Assembly: GCF_021462225.1 (NCBI RefSeq)
Contig: NC_061804.1
Span: 12,096,740 to 12,160,739 of the forward strand
Reading direction: 5' to 3'
DNA from: Girardinichthys multiradiatus
Lineage: Eukaryota > Chordata > Actinopteri > Cyprinodontiformes > Goodeidae
DNA: 64,000 nucleotides
Shown here: in pieces, positions 19,961-32,569 of the stretch
Layout: the number at the start of each line of letters is the position of its first letter
Position numbering within the stretch: the stretch's first letter is position 1
Position numbers and translations under genes: made by a program
Notes under the pieces: generated by a model
What the model was told of the DNA's origin: nothing
Databases searched by the model: none
The model's input: the letters and a program-made list of their open reading frames with translations, nothing else

Positions 19961-21597
19961 ATTAGGTTTAAATTGTAAATCTATAAGTGGTAAAAACTTT
20001 TTAAAAACACTGCTGCTGGTAGATGTTACAGTTCTTTGGTTTAATCCAGGGTCATAATCTGTCAAAATGGAAAAATGTCAATTCATTCAAACAGGGATCG
20101 CAATAAGGGAATGTCACGGAGTGTTATATAAGGAAAATATTTTACAAATGATTAATTTAAACTATTTTATTGCTATTTGTAACCATATTTAATTAAAATA
20201 CTTAATTACAAATCAAAATAATCTGATGCAGTACATACAGGTTCATATTGGGGATATGATTAAGTCAGATGATAAATGGTCCCAGTGCCTTTTCATAAAC
20301 TACATCCCTAATATTTATTTTATCTGTTATATCAGGTTATTATTAAGGACAGGCTGTCAGTGCTGCATCACTGATAGTCGTAGATTCATGTCATGGAGTG
20401 ACATCCTAAAACATGCTAAAATGTCTGTTTTCTGTGACCAGTGAATGGAAAACGAACGCTTGAAGAAAAAGAAGCCTCACTTCAGCATATGGCTTTGTTT
20501 ACATTAAAGGCCTTTTTTGTTTGAGAAGACCAGACGGAGCGAAGCAGCACAGAAAACAAAGCCAAGTCCTTTGAGGCAAACCACCATAAAATGTGGGTCA
20601 GAACAAATAAAGTACAAGGTATAACAGAAAAGATTCATCCATGCAAATATATTTCCTCTTTTTGTAATCTCTACACAGCCATATCATTAAATCCTCAGTT
20701 TTTAACATTTCAGGCTCATTCCTCCATCTGTGTTTGGGAAAAATGTAAAATCTTCATATCTTTGGCAGTAATTGCTCCAGAAGCCAACAGATGTGCTTTT
20801 AAGTGCTAATGCACGGGCGAGGAGGGCTGAGCCGTTACACCAGGGATGTGAGCTGAAGTCAGCACATCCAGGCTGATAACAAGCCCGGCGCAAAGTCACT
20901 TAAAAGTCAATCAGCGTTGTTTGTTGGGAAACTTCCACAACTCCAAATCAGTGGCGGGAGAGGCAGCGCTAGGAGAAGCATCTCGAGGTAATCATGTGTT
21001 GGTTGTGCTCCTCAAATGATGTCAGGCAATTTCTAAACAGATCAAATCAAAACAAGAGGAAACTGGAGGGACTGGATACAGGCTGAAAGTTACTGAAGGC
21101 ATATGAAAGAGTTAACCTTCTGGTTAAACATGGCATCCTCTTAAAAATCTTCCTAAGAGAGGAATTGTTGTGGATTTCCTTTATTAAAAAGCAGCTCCCT
21201 CCACCATCCATCACCCCCTCCAATAATGACCTTAACATCCGATCAGATAGCTGTATGGAGTGAAGTGCTTCATGTGAAGCTGCACTGCTTCACAGCCAAG
21301 AGATACAAGCTCCTGCAGTAATCATCACCCAATAAAAAGTGGCCTAATGGTGTGTGGTGCATCTCCATGAGTGTTAAGGGAGTTTCCAACAGTGAAAACA
21401 ATCTGCCTTTTCTCCAACCACAAATGCAACTACTTCTCCATGATGAACCATCTTTAAGCAAGTCCTCCTTCCCATGGCAGGAGTGTTGCATTGTGGTTAA
21501 TTAGGACCGGTACCAAGGGAGCACCAAGTAGCTGAAAGATGTAGGTGGGCAGAGAAGAATAAACTGTTCTCTGAAGCTGAAACACAAACAAAGCCAC
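19961..21597. other. Non-coding; nothing recognised
   Basis: No convincing exon, RNA gene or repeat in either orientation. Confidence 0.45.
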
Positions 21598-21776
21598 TCA
21601 CAGTCACTGGCCACTATATTAGGTACAGCAGCTTGTTAGTGAAACAGCCAATCACATGACAGCAACTCAACAGATGCATCTAGATGTTATGAAGACAACC
21701 TGCAGAAGTTCAGACTGAGCATCGGAATGTGGAAGAAATGGTTTTTAAGGGACATTAAGCATGGTATGGTATGGCA
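21598..21776 (+). repeat. Interspersed repeat, CACTGGCCACTWTATTAGGTAC family
   Basis: Contains CACTGGCCACTATATTAGGT, then CAGCCAATCACATGACAGCA, a string widespread in fish genomes. I cannot place its class with confidence. It ends in a GGTATGGTATGGCATGGCAT run. Confidence 0.55.
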
Positions 21777-22001
21777 TGGCATATAAGAATATATTTGGGG
21801 AATTATTATTAGAATAATTAATATGGAAGAATTCAAAATTACCTCCTTAAAATCTAATTTCACTTACAGAAGAAATACCAAGACATACAACTTGTAAATA
21901 CGTATGAAGGTTAATTTACAAATATAAATGTGATTGAATGTGTTACTCAAATCATTTCCATGCATTTATGTTGAAATCATGAGAATGAAAATGGTACGGA
22001 G

Positions 22002-22789
22002 TGTCATGCCACGGAGCTGAGCGCAGGTTTGTATTGGGCATGTGTGTGGTCTCTCTCTCTCACCTCCTGCTGCAGGGTGCGACAGGCAGGTGCAGCCACA
22101 CAGCTGAAGATCATCTGGGTTAATCAAGAGGAGCCTCTTAAGCAACAGGAACCCTGAAGGAGTCAGATTGTTAACTCACCTGAGTGGTAATCAGACCAGC
22201 AAATTTAGCTCTGTCTTTTGTGTTTCCTGACCTTGTTTCTTACACTTGCTTTGCTGTCTTTTTTCCTTAGAGAGGAAAGGACTCCGAAGACCAGGACTCT
22301 TCCCATCCTATGTTCTGAACCCAAATTCACAATTAGCTGAAGCCACCTCACTGTGCTCCGCCAACCAAGAGTCTCCTTCAGTTTACTGGAACCTGCCAGC
22401 CCCAAGAAGGTATAACCTCTTCTCTGGATCACCTGCCCGCAAGAACCCTGCCTATCCAACCTCACCTCCACCTCCTGGAAAGAAACACGAAGAAACAATA
22501 AGCACTTCACCACAGCCTCACCTGCCAAACTTGGCCTCAGTGGCATCACTCACTCCCCCAGGAATCTTCACTTCTTCATAACAGTGTGACTCTACAAACA
22601 CTTCCAGTTAAACATTATCTCCAGCAACCAGTATTCACCCACCACTCTTCCTCAGTGCCTTGACCAGCAGAACCTGGATTCCCAGACGACCGCCTTACAT
22701 CTTCCTGTTTCTCAATAAATCAGCTAAACTTGAACTCTGCCTCCGTAATTGTTGCCTGCACGACAGTCAACTGGTTCACCATTATGGCA
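22002..22789 (+). mobile_element. Candidate solo LTR (Gypsy-like)
   Basis: Starts TGTCATGCC and ends CACCATTATGGCA, similar to the end ACATTATGACA of the well-supported solo LTR at 46634-47518. It has an AATAAA at about 22714 near the 3' end, the usual LTR position. Flanking 5-mers CGGAG and GGAAG match at 3 of 5 positions, so the duplication is weak or decayed. An open frame across 22246-22581 is proline- and serine-rich and looks like chance in an LTR. Confidence 0.58.
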
Positions 22790-24800
22790 GGAAGGTCATG
22801 AATCGGAGAAAGTTGATAAAGTATGGAGAAAATAATGTTAAAATAATTTCAGGGAAGTGATGCATAATTAAACTTCAAAATGATTATAGACTATTCTAAA
22901 ACCGCTATAATCTAATTGTGTATTAAAACTGGTGGACATCTAGGTTAAAAAAATGTAAGGTCTCAAACTTTGAAATGAGGACAACTACATATCTGCTGAA
23001 ATAAGCAGTTAATTTGGGAATTCATTTGAAGGGGAAGAAATAAGCAATTTACAAAAATGGGTCAGTAAATGGGTCACAAAGGATAGAATTAATCCTCTCT
23101 TCCACTGAAGTTCATTTGAAATGCTTAATATAGATTTTATGATAATAGAACATTATAACAGATGCTAATAAACACAACTAAAAAGATGAAGAGATCCATC
23201 TATATTGGACAACTAAGGTGAGGTGCACTGAGAAATCTCTGCTTTGTGTGCTTCCTATTCTGAAGCTAGATGCAAAGACAAAACTGCCTTTAAAATAGCT
23301 CTACTGAGTAAACTCTCTGCACTGACATCGTCTGTCCACATATAAATAAGGCATTACGCATGATTTTAGCTGAAAGTGTACCCATACTTTGGAAATTATT
23401 AGCAGAGCTAATGGCCTGGAGTTCACAAAGACCAAAGCACTTTGCATTAGGGAGATGGCACAGAAAAATACCATCTGCTAAAAGCTGAAGGTTTTCTTGC
23501 TGCAGGGAGGGAAAGCAGGGAAGGAGGTGACATGCTGTGCTGCTGTGTTTACAAACAGTGGCGCAGGGATGTCAAATAAGTCATCTTTCAGTGAGGTCTT
23601 TCTGACAATCTTGCAGATAATTGTTTGGACGTATGTGACTTATATTTAGAAGATCCCTGTGTACGCAGTGAGGATGAGTTGAGGAATCATAGTGGGGTGT
23701 GGGGTCTGGGTGCAGAAGATGGCAAACCTCTATACCACCCAGCAATAGAAACCAAAGACCTTTTTTTCATTGATGAAGTGAAATAAACACAACGTAATAA
23801 CACCTCACTCCTTCTGTTTTATGCTATATATTCGTAAAAACCACATGTACATATTTTATAATCTGATACAGATTTGAGGAATACCTGACATAATATTAAT
23901 TATAATAATATATATATATATTAATTAATAATATTATAAAAAACTTCTCTGTCTTTGATCATTTTTGCACCTGCCATGTTTGTAGCTTAGCTGAGGACAG
24001 CTGCGATCTGACTTGCTCCTGCATGTATTTAGTCCAATAGTGAATCCAGTGCAGAAATAAAGAAAACAGTGGGAGCAAAACAAGTGCAAAATATGGAGGA
24101 GATTGCACTGCTTTGTGAATTTCCCCCTCTGTTTGCATCTCTCCTTAGAATATTATCAAACCCAAGCCGGCCTTTATGTGGCAGTTCTGGAAATCACATC
24201 AGGGATGCATTTCCTTCAGTGTGAAACTCTTCTTCACTCCCTCCTCTACAAGCCTGTGTGGGATTGACAGAATTAAGGTGCAGCTGAATTTATGAGTGAA
24301 AGATATGAATATTGTTTACATATTAATCATTCATGATGGGCTGCCAAGCACAGAGACCACAGCACCCCTGGAAATTACCGCTTCACCTCAGGAACATAAA
24401 TTATCTATCAGATTCCAATAAAACTCCTCAACACAGCAAACTGGAAGCAAGGCGACATATTGGAACCCATCCATTCAGAACCCATCCTGTCTGGCCAGCA
24501 GGTAACGTTTGCGTGCCACTGCTCATACTTGGTGAAGTTGCAGCAGTTAGGACCTATATTTACAGATGATGTCACAGGGTGGAGAACCTGTAGACAATTT
24601 AATGTCAGTAAATACAAAACACACCCATGCAGAACAGGTTGTGGATGAGTTTCTTGTCGCTGACAGGTTGGGTTGGTTCACATGTTCCCTGTCATGCCAA
24701 ACAGCACTCAGCACAGCTTATTGTTTAAACACAGATTCATCATAGATTTGAACTTTTGAGATGTAAAAACGAGAAAATAAACTCTAAAACGTTGGTTCCA
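22790..24800. other. Non-coding; AT-dinucleotide patch at 23897-23935
   Basis: Nothing recognised apart from a short ATATAT/TTAATTAATAAT low-complexity stretch. Confidence 0.45.
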
Positions 24801-24804
24801 GGAC

Positions 24805-25115
24805 AGGGTGCACAGCGGTGCAGTTCTTAGCACTGTTGCACTGCCGCAAGAAGCCCCTGGGTTTGAATTCAGGCATTTCTGCAGGAGGTTTAAAGGGTTT
24901 TTCCAGGTCCTCTAGCTTCCTCCTGTAGTCTGAAAACAGGGTTAGGGTTACTGATCTCAACATTGCCCTGAGGAATGAACATGTGTGCCTGGGAGTTAGT
25001 CCTGTGTGTCTTTAGTGTTACCCAGTGATGGACCTGTCTAGGACCCAGTGACCACTGGAGATAGTGACCAGCACCCCTGCAGCCCAGCATGGTTAAGCGG
25101 CTACAGAAAATGGAT
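24805..25115 (+). mobile_element. tRNA-derived SINE-like repeat
   Basis: The head carries pol III-like boxes: GTTCTTAGCACTG region (A box-like, about 24830) and GGGTTTGAATTC (B box-like, 24859-24870). The body ends in the CCAGTGACCACTGGAGATAG...CAGCACCCCTGCAGCCC block and a GAAAATGGATGA tail. A minus-strand relative lies at 38054-38340. It is diverged, so probably old. Confidence 0.65.
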
Positions 25116-25258
25116 GATTCCAGAATTCCAGGATTCCAGAATGTCACCTGTATGAAGAGTTGTTTTGGAAAATGTAAAGGGTCTGGTAAAAACATTTTCA
25201 GGTAACCTGGATGATAGCAGGTAAAGTATATGAAAAGTCAAATTTGAGATGTTGCTGT
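25116..25258. other. Short spacer
   Basis: Contains a GATTCCAGAATTCCAGGATTCCAGAATG stretch broken into GATTCCAG units (25106-25142), a small tandem repeat after the SINE tail. Confidence 0.4.
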
Positions 25259-25985
25259 GCATTGCGAGCTGCCCCAGCCGAGTGTGAAGCGGCTGGGATG
25301 AAGATCAGCTCCTCCAAGTCCGAGGCCATGGTTCTCGACTGGAAAAGGGTGGCTTGTCCTCTTCAGGTTGGAGGGGAGTTCCTGCCTCAAATGGAGGAGT
25401 TCAAGTATCTCGGGGTCTTGTTCACGAGTGGAGCGAGAGATCGACAGACGGATCGGTGCGGCTGCCGCAGTAATGGGGGCGCTGTGCCGGTCCGTTGTGG
25501 TGAAGAGAGAGCTGAGCCGAAAAGCGAAGCTCTCAATTTACCGGTCGGTCTACGTTCCTACCCTCACCTATGGCCATGAACTTTGGGTCATGACCCAAAG
25601 AACGAGATCCTAGATACAAGCGGCTGAAATGAGCTTCCTCCGAAGGGTGGCCGGGCTCTCCCTTAGAGATAGGGTGAGGAGCTCGGCAATCCGGGAGGGC
25701 CTCAGAGTAGAGCCACTGCTCCTCCACATTGAGAGGAGCCAGTTGAGGTGGCTCGGGCATCTATACCGGATGCCTCCTGGACGCCTTCCTCGGAAGGTGT
25801 TCCAGGCACGTCCCACCGGGAGGAGGCCCAGGGGACGGCCCAGGTCACGCTGGAGGGACTATGTCTCTCGGCTGGCCTGGGAACGCCTTGGGCTCCACCC
25901 AGAGGAGCTGGAAGAGGTGTCTGGGGAGAGGGACGTCTGGGCGTCTCTGCTGAGTCTGCTGCACCCGTGACCCAGTCCCGAATAA
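25259..25985 (+). pseudogene. RTE-like LINE ORF C terminus
   Basis: Reads AGMKISSSKSEAMVLDWKR (post-RT segment) and FKYLGVLFTSG, then a frameshift near 25440. RRIGAAAAVMGALCRSVVVK and YVPTLTYGHELWVMTQRT follow. After a further shift come MSFLRRVAGLSLRDRVRSSA, LLHIERSQLRWLGHLYRM, PRGRPRSRWRDYVSRLAWER and a C-terminal tail near 25970. These blocks follow the reverse transcriptase in RTE-like LINEs. The catalytic RT and endonuclease are missing. It is high in GC compared with its surroundings, as usual for this LINE group in fish. Confidence 0.83.
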
Positions 25986-26484
25986 GCGGAAGACGACACG
26001 TACGAGTACGAGCTGTGCATTGCAAACATAAAATAAGCCTGTACCATTTATTAATTCCCTAAAGGGTTATGTTTCATCTTCCATATCTACAAGTTAAGAG
26101 AATTTTGAGCTTGGATAGTGGACAGTAACACACTTACACTTCTTACACAACGTTTTATTGACCTGGTTGACATGTTTCATACACACAAGCATCTATGGAA
26201 CACTGATCAGTGAACTGTGATGGAGGGCCGTGTCTGTTGTCAGTGTTTCCACCAAAAAAACGTATTAATTGGACAAATAAATGTGCACATTCAGGCCAAT
26301 TCTTCTGATCATTTAAATTAATGGATCACTAGTTCCACTAGTTTCCTTTCACAGCTTCATCTAAAAATGTAACTTTTACAATCCAGTTGAAAATTAAACC
26401 CACATCCCCATCTTCAAAGTCTCAAAGATTACCCAAAAAAACAAGTCATAAAGAGTGGAGCAAGCAGAGAACTGACCACAAGCT
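25986..26484. other. Non-coding
   Basis: A short ACGACACGTACGAGTACGAG tail of the LINE at about 25993-26013, then unrecognised DNA. Confidence 0.45.
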
Positions 26485-26493
26485 CATAAAAGC
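26485..26493 (+). promoter_or_regulatory. TATA-like element before a candidate gene
   Basis: CATAAAAGC about 25-30 bases before a plausible start of transcription near 26515 and an ATG at 26521. The support is positional only. Confidence 0.3.
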
Positions 26494-26520
26494 CTGGTGC
26501 TCAGAGGACCACATCAGTGC

Positions 26521-27461
26521 ATGAAGAGCAGAGATCTTCCCTCAGGAGAACCGTTTTCTGCAGGTTTGTACAAAGATAAACCACCTGCATGCTTTTCCTA
26601 CTAATTATGAACTATTTATTACTAATTACTTGAAAAATTTCTTGAAAAATGTTAGGAAGAGTTTTTGTTCTCTGTTTCCCCTCCTTCCCTTTGTCCCTTA
26701 TTTCTCCAGTTTTTTTAATGATCTATTAAAATGGTCTTTAGCGATTTAAACAATGGTTTTTCAGGCTGCTTCCTGCCCAAGTTTTTTCTCAGGGCCTGAA
26801 ATCAGCTGCTGAACCAGTGTGATGTTAACACATAACCCAGAATCAAGTTTAGACTCATTTCACTCCCATTTCTCCAATGAAACTCTTTACTCTGGTTCAA
26901 CTATTCATCTAATCACCAAGGAGTCTTTACTGGGTCACCTGTTCAGCCCTTGTTCTCACACTGCTTCAACACCAACATGCTTCACCTACAACCATTCATC
27001 CCTGCTTCTTCTTCCTCCCTTTTATCCCCACCATCTTTGGTTTTCCTCATCCTTATCTCGTTCACCCGTCTCATTCCTCATCCCTACCTCCTTCATTTTC
27101 CAACAAAGTGATTCCCAAAGATCTGTTAGCTGTGAACTTGCATACAGTAGATGGTCAGACTAAGGATGATGCATCTCTGGTGTCCTTTGGCATGTCTCAG
27201 CTGAATTCTCTCCAATTTCATGACATGGCTTTAAAATACTGTTCATCAGCTGAGGAGAGTTTTGAAACATCTGACGCTTCCATTGTTTGTCCTCAACTTG
27301 TCCAGCTTGAGCACACACTGGAAGAAAGAACTGACCAAGAAGCAGCAAAAGTCCAATATTTCAAAGTCCTCAGAAAGCCTGGAGAACTTCTGATCACTTT
27401 CAGATTTCCAGAAGGTCTGAGTCACTGGATGAAACATATTCGGAAGCCAGGGCTGGTTTAA
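26521..27461 (+). CDS. Candidate two-exon host gene, unknown function
   Basis: Exon 1 would be 26521-26563: ATG, then 14 codons, ending CTGCAG before a GTTTGT donor. Exon 2 would be 27109-27461 with its acceptor after a long pyrimidine-rich tract (27000-27100, ...TTCATTTTCCAACAAAG). The split codon is G plus TG and keeps the frame. The predicted protein is about 131 residues and ends ...MKHIRKPGLV with a TAA. A polyadenylation signal AATAAA is at 27492-27497. The protein is acidic in the middle (EESFETSDAS, LEHTLEERTDQEAAKV) and has no signal peptide or membrane segment. I do not recognise a family. It is not similar to any transposon protein I know. Alternatives are that only the second exon is real and joins a distant exon, or that it is a chance open frame. 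Confidence 0.35.
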
Positions 27462-27491
27462 GAGTTTTTGCAGTGTAACATGTTGAAGCAA

Positions 27492-27497
27492 AATAAA
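27492..27497 (+). terminator. Polyadenylation signal after candidate exon
   Basis: AATAAA 31 bases after the stop codon of the candidate gene. Confidence 0.35.
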
Positions 27498-28789
27498 ATG
27501 TTGAACAAAGACTGAATGTGAATATCTGAATATGACTTTAACATGAAAGCGAGTTATTTGCTTCTTGTTTGGGGCTTACACTAACAAGTGGAAATACAAG
27601 AGAGAAGTTAAGCTTAAGCCTCCTCTATGTTATTAGTTGAGCAGCAGAAACCCAGCACAATAATTAGTTTCCCAGGGGCAGCGTGTTTAAGAACGATAAG
27701 CATGGCTTTGGTTGAAGAAGAGTCGGAGTAGGAGTGGAGCTGCTTGTTATCTGTGCAGAGCAGAGGGAAGGGAGCTGCTGCTGCTAGAACTTTGACAGAC
27801 AGAGGTGAGAGGTGGGGGTGGGGGGGAAAGATTACTATCTGCTGCAAAGATTTCTGCTAATATTTCAGGACTCATCTGCACATTTAGATTCAGTCTGAGG
27901 ACTCTTAATGCCAGTGACTGTAGAGGCTTTAGAAAGGTCCTCATGCTGCTGCAGCCTGCAGCTTCCACTGCCTGCTGCATACCCACCAGAACCCACTGAA
28001 GAGCCGGAACCGCAGAAAGAACCAGAGCAGACAACCGTCGGCTGTTCTGGTGCTCACATGGGTTAGCATCATCGGTTCACGCCACAATCATTATTCATGG
28101 TGTGTCGCGGCTGCGGAGCTGCTCATGACGAAGGGCTTGTCAGGATGCGCTTGTCAAGTAAGCCTGACCGCCGTGGCGTGTGAGGGAAGAGGAGGAAGAG
28201 GGGGAAAGTTGAAGAGTCTGTTGGGAAATCGATCTGAGGTCCGTGCTGGGATGGTTTTCAGACGAGTCATTCACGAACAAAGCCGAGCTGATGCAGCTGG
28301 CTGTACAGACAACCCATCCTCGTTAGGTTCTGGTTCCGAGAGCAGCGGAGAACCGGCTCGACAAATTATTTAGGCTCACTATAGACTCCAAACTGCTCTC
28401 CAGCTTCTTTAGGTTGTTTCCTCACAAGTTTCACTCAGTAGGACCTGATTACTGTGAGCTGCATTAGTGAAGAAGAAACCCTCCTGATTATTCGGCGACA
28501 CGCAGGTTTGCATCTCCTGCTTGTAAAAACGTGCTTTGTTTTCTGCAAAACAGAAAAATCCCATGAATCTTTATTCATTTTCTTCTGCAGGTGATGGAGG
28601 TTTTAAGTTGGAAGTACTTGCTATGCTTTCTTTCTCCTCGCCTGATTTAGATCCACCCATTATTCCATCTCAGTTTGGAAAACTCTGTGAGTAAATGATG
28701 AAACAATAAATATTATTTATTGTTTCAATAAATCTTCATGTCTCAAGTGTTCTGCAGCCGATAACCGTTCTTCTTCGTGGATTGTCCTG
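27498..28789. other. Non-coding; CpG-richer patch at about 28085-28365
   Basis: No gene assigned. Bases 28085-28365 contain many CpG steps compared with the AT-rich surroundings, possibly a promoter or an old GC-rich repeat. A possible plus-strand splice donor CAGAG/GTGAGA lies at about 27802-27812. A perfect short inverted repeat lies at 28700-28726. Confidence 0.35.
28700..28726. repeat. Perfect 12-bp inverted repeat, 3-base loop
   Basis: GAAACAATAAAT, ATT, ATTTATTGTTTC. It has AATAAA in both orientations, so it could act as a bidirectional poly-A signal; no transcripts are known. Confidence 0.6.
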
Positions 28790-29700
28790 GATGTAGCTCC
28801 ATGATGCTGCCACCACCATGTTTCACTGTGGGAATGGTGCGTTCAGGGTGATGTGTGGTGTTAGCCAACACATAACATGTCGCCTACAGGCCAGAAACTT
28901 CAGTTTTTGTCCCCTCTGATCAGAACAGCATCCTCCACATATTTGCCATGTCTCCTAAATGGCTTGTGGAAAACTGCAGGACCTATTGTGTCTTTCTTCT
29001 GGGGACTCTTCCATAAAGGCCAGATTTGTGCAAAGCACAACTAATACGTAGACAGATTTTCCCACCTGAGCTGTGGATCTTTGCAGCTCCTCCAGAGCCA
29101 CCATGGTTCTATTGGCTGTTTCTCTGATTAATGCTCTCCTTGTCCAGCCTGTCCCTTCAGGTGGACATCCATGCCTTGGTAGGTCTGCAGTTGGTCCATC
29201 CCCTCTCCATGTTCAGATGATGGATTGAACAGAGTTCTGTGAGATGTTCAGAGTTTGGAATATTGTTGTAGAACCTAACCCTGCTTTAAACTGAACCAGA
29301 CCTTTCTCCCTAACCTGTCTGCTGTGTTCCTTGGTCTTCATGACGCTGGTTGTTCTCTAATGTTCTCTAACAAACCTCTGAGGCTGGAAACAGAACAGCT
29401 CCACATTCAGTTGCACTCAGCTGGAATCTCTTTACTCATTAAATGATGCCTGAAGATGTTTGGTTGTGCTGAATTTTATAACGGGGTGTCAGAGTAAAGG
29501 GGGTTGCCAAATGCCAAACATTTCAGATTTATTTTCAAATTTTTTAAAACAATTACTCATCTATATTCCACTTCATTCATATTTATGCTGTACTTCCTGT
29601 TGGTGTGTCAGATAAAATCCCACTGAAACACTGAAAGTTTGGAACATGACCAAATGGCAAAGGTTGAAAGGGTTGTGAAGGTGCAGTCTTCTAATCATTT
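28790..29700 (-). pseudogene. Tc1-like element remnant
   Basis: On the minus strand the transposase pieces run from a helix-turn-helix region near 29210-29260 (poorly preserved) through LQRSTAQVGKSV and CTNLAFMEESPEE to [10 protein letters not shown] and NMVVAAS. The C-terminal third is missing. From about 29330 to 29700 lies the 5' end with its terminal repeat-like sequence, including GATAAAATCCCACTGAAAC at 29610-29628. A related plus-strand remnant is at 55870-56320. Confidence 0.72.
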
Positions 29701-30779
29701 TAAGTTTTATACAAGAATCTGTTTGTCATAAGTTACTTGGGTAAGTAGAGATTACATAAAAATATAAAATAAATCATGATAATTGTTTAATGCCTTTCAG
29801 CAACTTCCAAGACGTCCTTTTGATTTGTTTTTCTCTTCTTGTTTCCTGTCTGTGGTTCATCTGTGCTCCTTTCCTGTTGCTCATTTGCTAATTATGGCTA
29901 AAGGGTTAAATTCAATTCAATGCAATTCAATTCAAAGATACTTTATTGATCCCCTTCGGAGTCAATCAATGGAAAACATCCACCATCTAAAATTAAAACC
30001 ATTAGGTTGAAATCTAAAGCTGCAGTAAAACAAGAGCGTCATGATCTAGAGGTGTTTAGGTTTTGATTCTCTGCTGTATTCTGACCATTTCTATGCTGTT
30101 CATTAAGTTCTTGGTTTCTTCAGGTCCTTGTCCTCATGCATTGATCTTTTCTCGTGTCATTCAGTCCATTTCTCCGGGCTCATTATTAGTTAGTGCTTGT
30201 TGTTGTATAAGTTCTCAGTTTATTCTTCTGGTTTTTGTACTTTTAGATTATTTTTAGATCTCTGTTAGATTTTTTCCTTAGGCCTTCTCGTATTTCCATT
30301 TAGCTCCATTAATGTTCATCAGCCATTCAGCCACAGCCACCATGTAATTATGTAGATCCTGCACCACCTCATTTCGTCCATAGCCTGCACCAGTTTCTTC
30401 AGCTGTTTAAAAAAAGCTAATTTTTAAAAATAGCACAAATGAAACAGAAACGGTGAGGTTACCGAGTCCGACAGTGTGCAACCCCTTCATGTAGAGCCTG
30501 CTATTTGGTCCTTCATCATCTAGACAAGTACTTGGAGCAAAGCTCCTGAGGGCTGATTGAAATGCTTTTATGTGCAGTCAGTCACCTGGTCGGAGATCCA
30601 CTGCTCACTGGCAGAAGGCAAAGGAGCGCTCATTGGGCTGCACTTCACTCCTGCACGTTCACCACGGACACAAAGAGCAAAAAAACTGGAGGATGGCTTC
30701 AATCAGACCATTTGTTCTGATAGTGGTTTCAGAAACAGGCCAAGAAACACAGATTCTGATTTCATTACCAATACAAAAT
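29701..30779. other. Non-coding; possible LINE tail at 29908-29965 and T-rich stretch 30060-30310
   Basis: AATTCAATTCAA units and CTTTATTGATCCCCTTCGG (29940-29958) resemble the inverted 3' tail of fish LINEs. The T-rich part resembles solo LTR interiors elsewhere in the window but has no definable ends. Confidence 0.35.
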
Positions 30780-30781
30780 GA

Positions 30782-30985
30782 TGGGAGAGTAGTGGCCTTG
30801 TGGTTAGAGAGCAGGGCATTTGCATCCTGTAGAGGCCACAAGTACCCTGGTTCGAATCCCACAGCCTGCTGCTTTGGCTCCTGGAGCAAAACCCTTAGCC
30901 CCCAAATGCTCCCCGGGCACCGCACAATGGCAGCCGACTGCTCCCTAAGGGATGGGTTAAATGTAGAGGATAATTTCTCAATAAA
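30782..30985 (+). mobile_element. tRNA-derived SINE
   Basis: The tRNA-like head has an A box-like TGGCCTTGTGGTTAGAG (30794-30810) and a consensus B box GGTTCGAATCC (30849-30859). The body reads CCCCAAATGCTCCCCGGGCA, then GCAGCCGACTGCTCCCTAAG and GATGGGTTAAATG. Pol III boxes are well preserved, so it is younger than the other SINE-like copies here. It is not a functional tRNA gene because the cloverleaf cannot close. Confidence 0.8.
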
Positions 30986-31222
30986 ATCTAAATTATTATC
31001 AAGAAGAGCTCCTTTTACAAACACTCAGAAGCACTGCTTGACAAGCCTTTTCTCAGGTTCGGCTTGTGTAGCATACAGTAACTCGGTAAAACATAAAAGC
31101 GTGTCCCCACAGGAAGAACTAGGAGCCTTTGAACTAAACTTCAATCAATTTAAAAACATTTATATTTTTTTAAATAATGACACAACAGACAAGTAGAATT
31201 TATTTAAATAGTGTATTTGTTG

Positions 31223-32504
<1,282 letters not shown>

Positions 32505-32569
32505 CCACCTCCCCCTCAACGGCCGCCTCTTGACTCCCAGAAGACGCTGCTTGGTCGGCCCGGAAATCC

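Noticed and set aside
22205..22581. Two overlapping open frames on opposite strands as possible genes
   Set aside because: They lie within a candidate LTR, are low-complexity Pro/Ser-rich on one strand and have no domain.
25211..26062. Overlapping open frames on both strands in the GC-rich block
   Set aside because: Only the plus-strand frames with LINE motifs are real; GC-rich sequence leaves the other frames open by chance.
26819..27163. A 114-residue plus-strand open frame
   Set aside because: It covers the pyrimidine-rich tract before the candidate exon and reads as Ser/Phe/Leu-rich sequence; more likely intron.
30782..30985. A tRNA gene
   Set aside because: A and B boxes are present but the acceptor stem and cloverleaf do not form; the body is SINE sequence.
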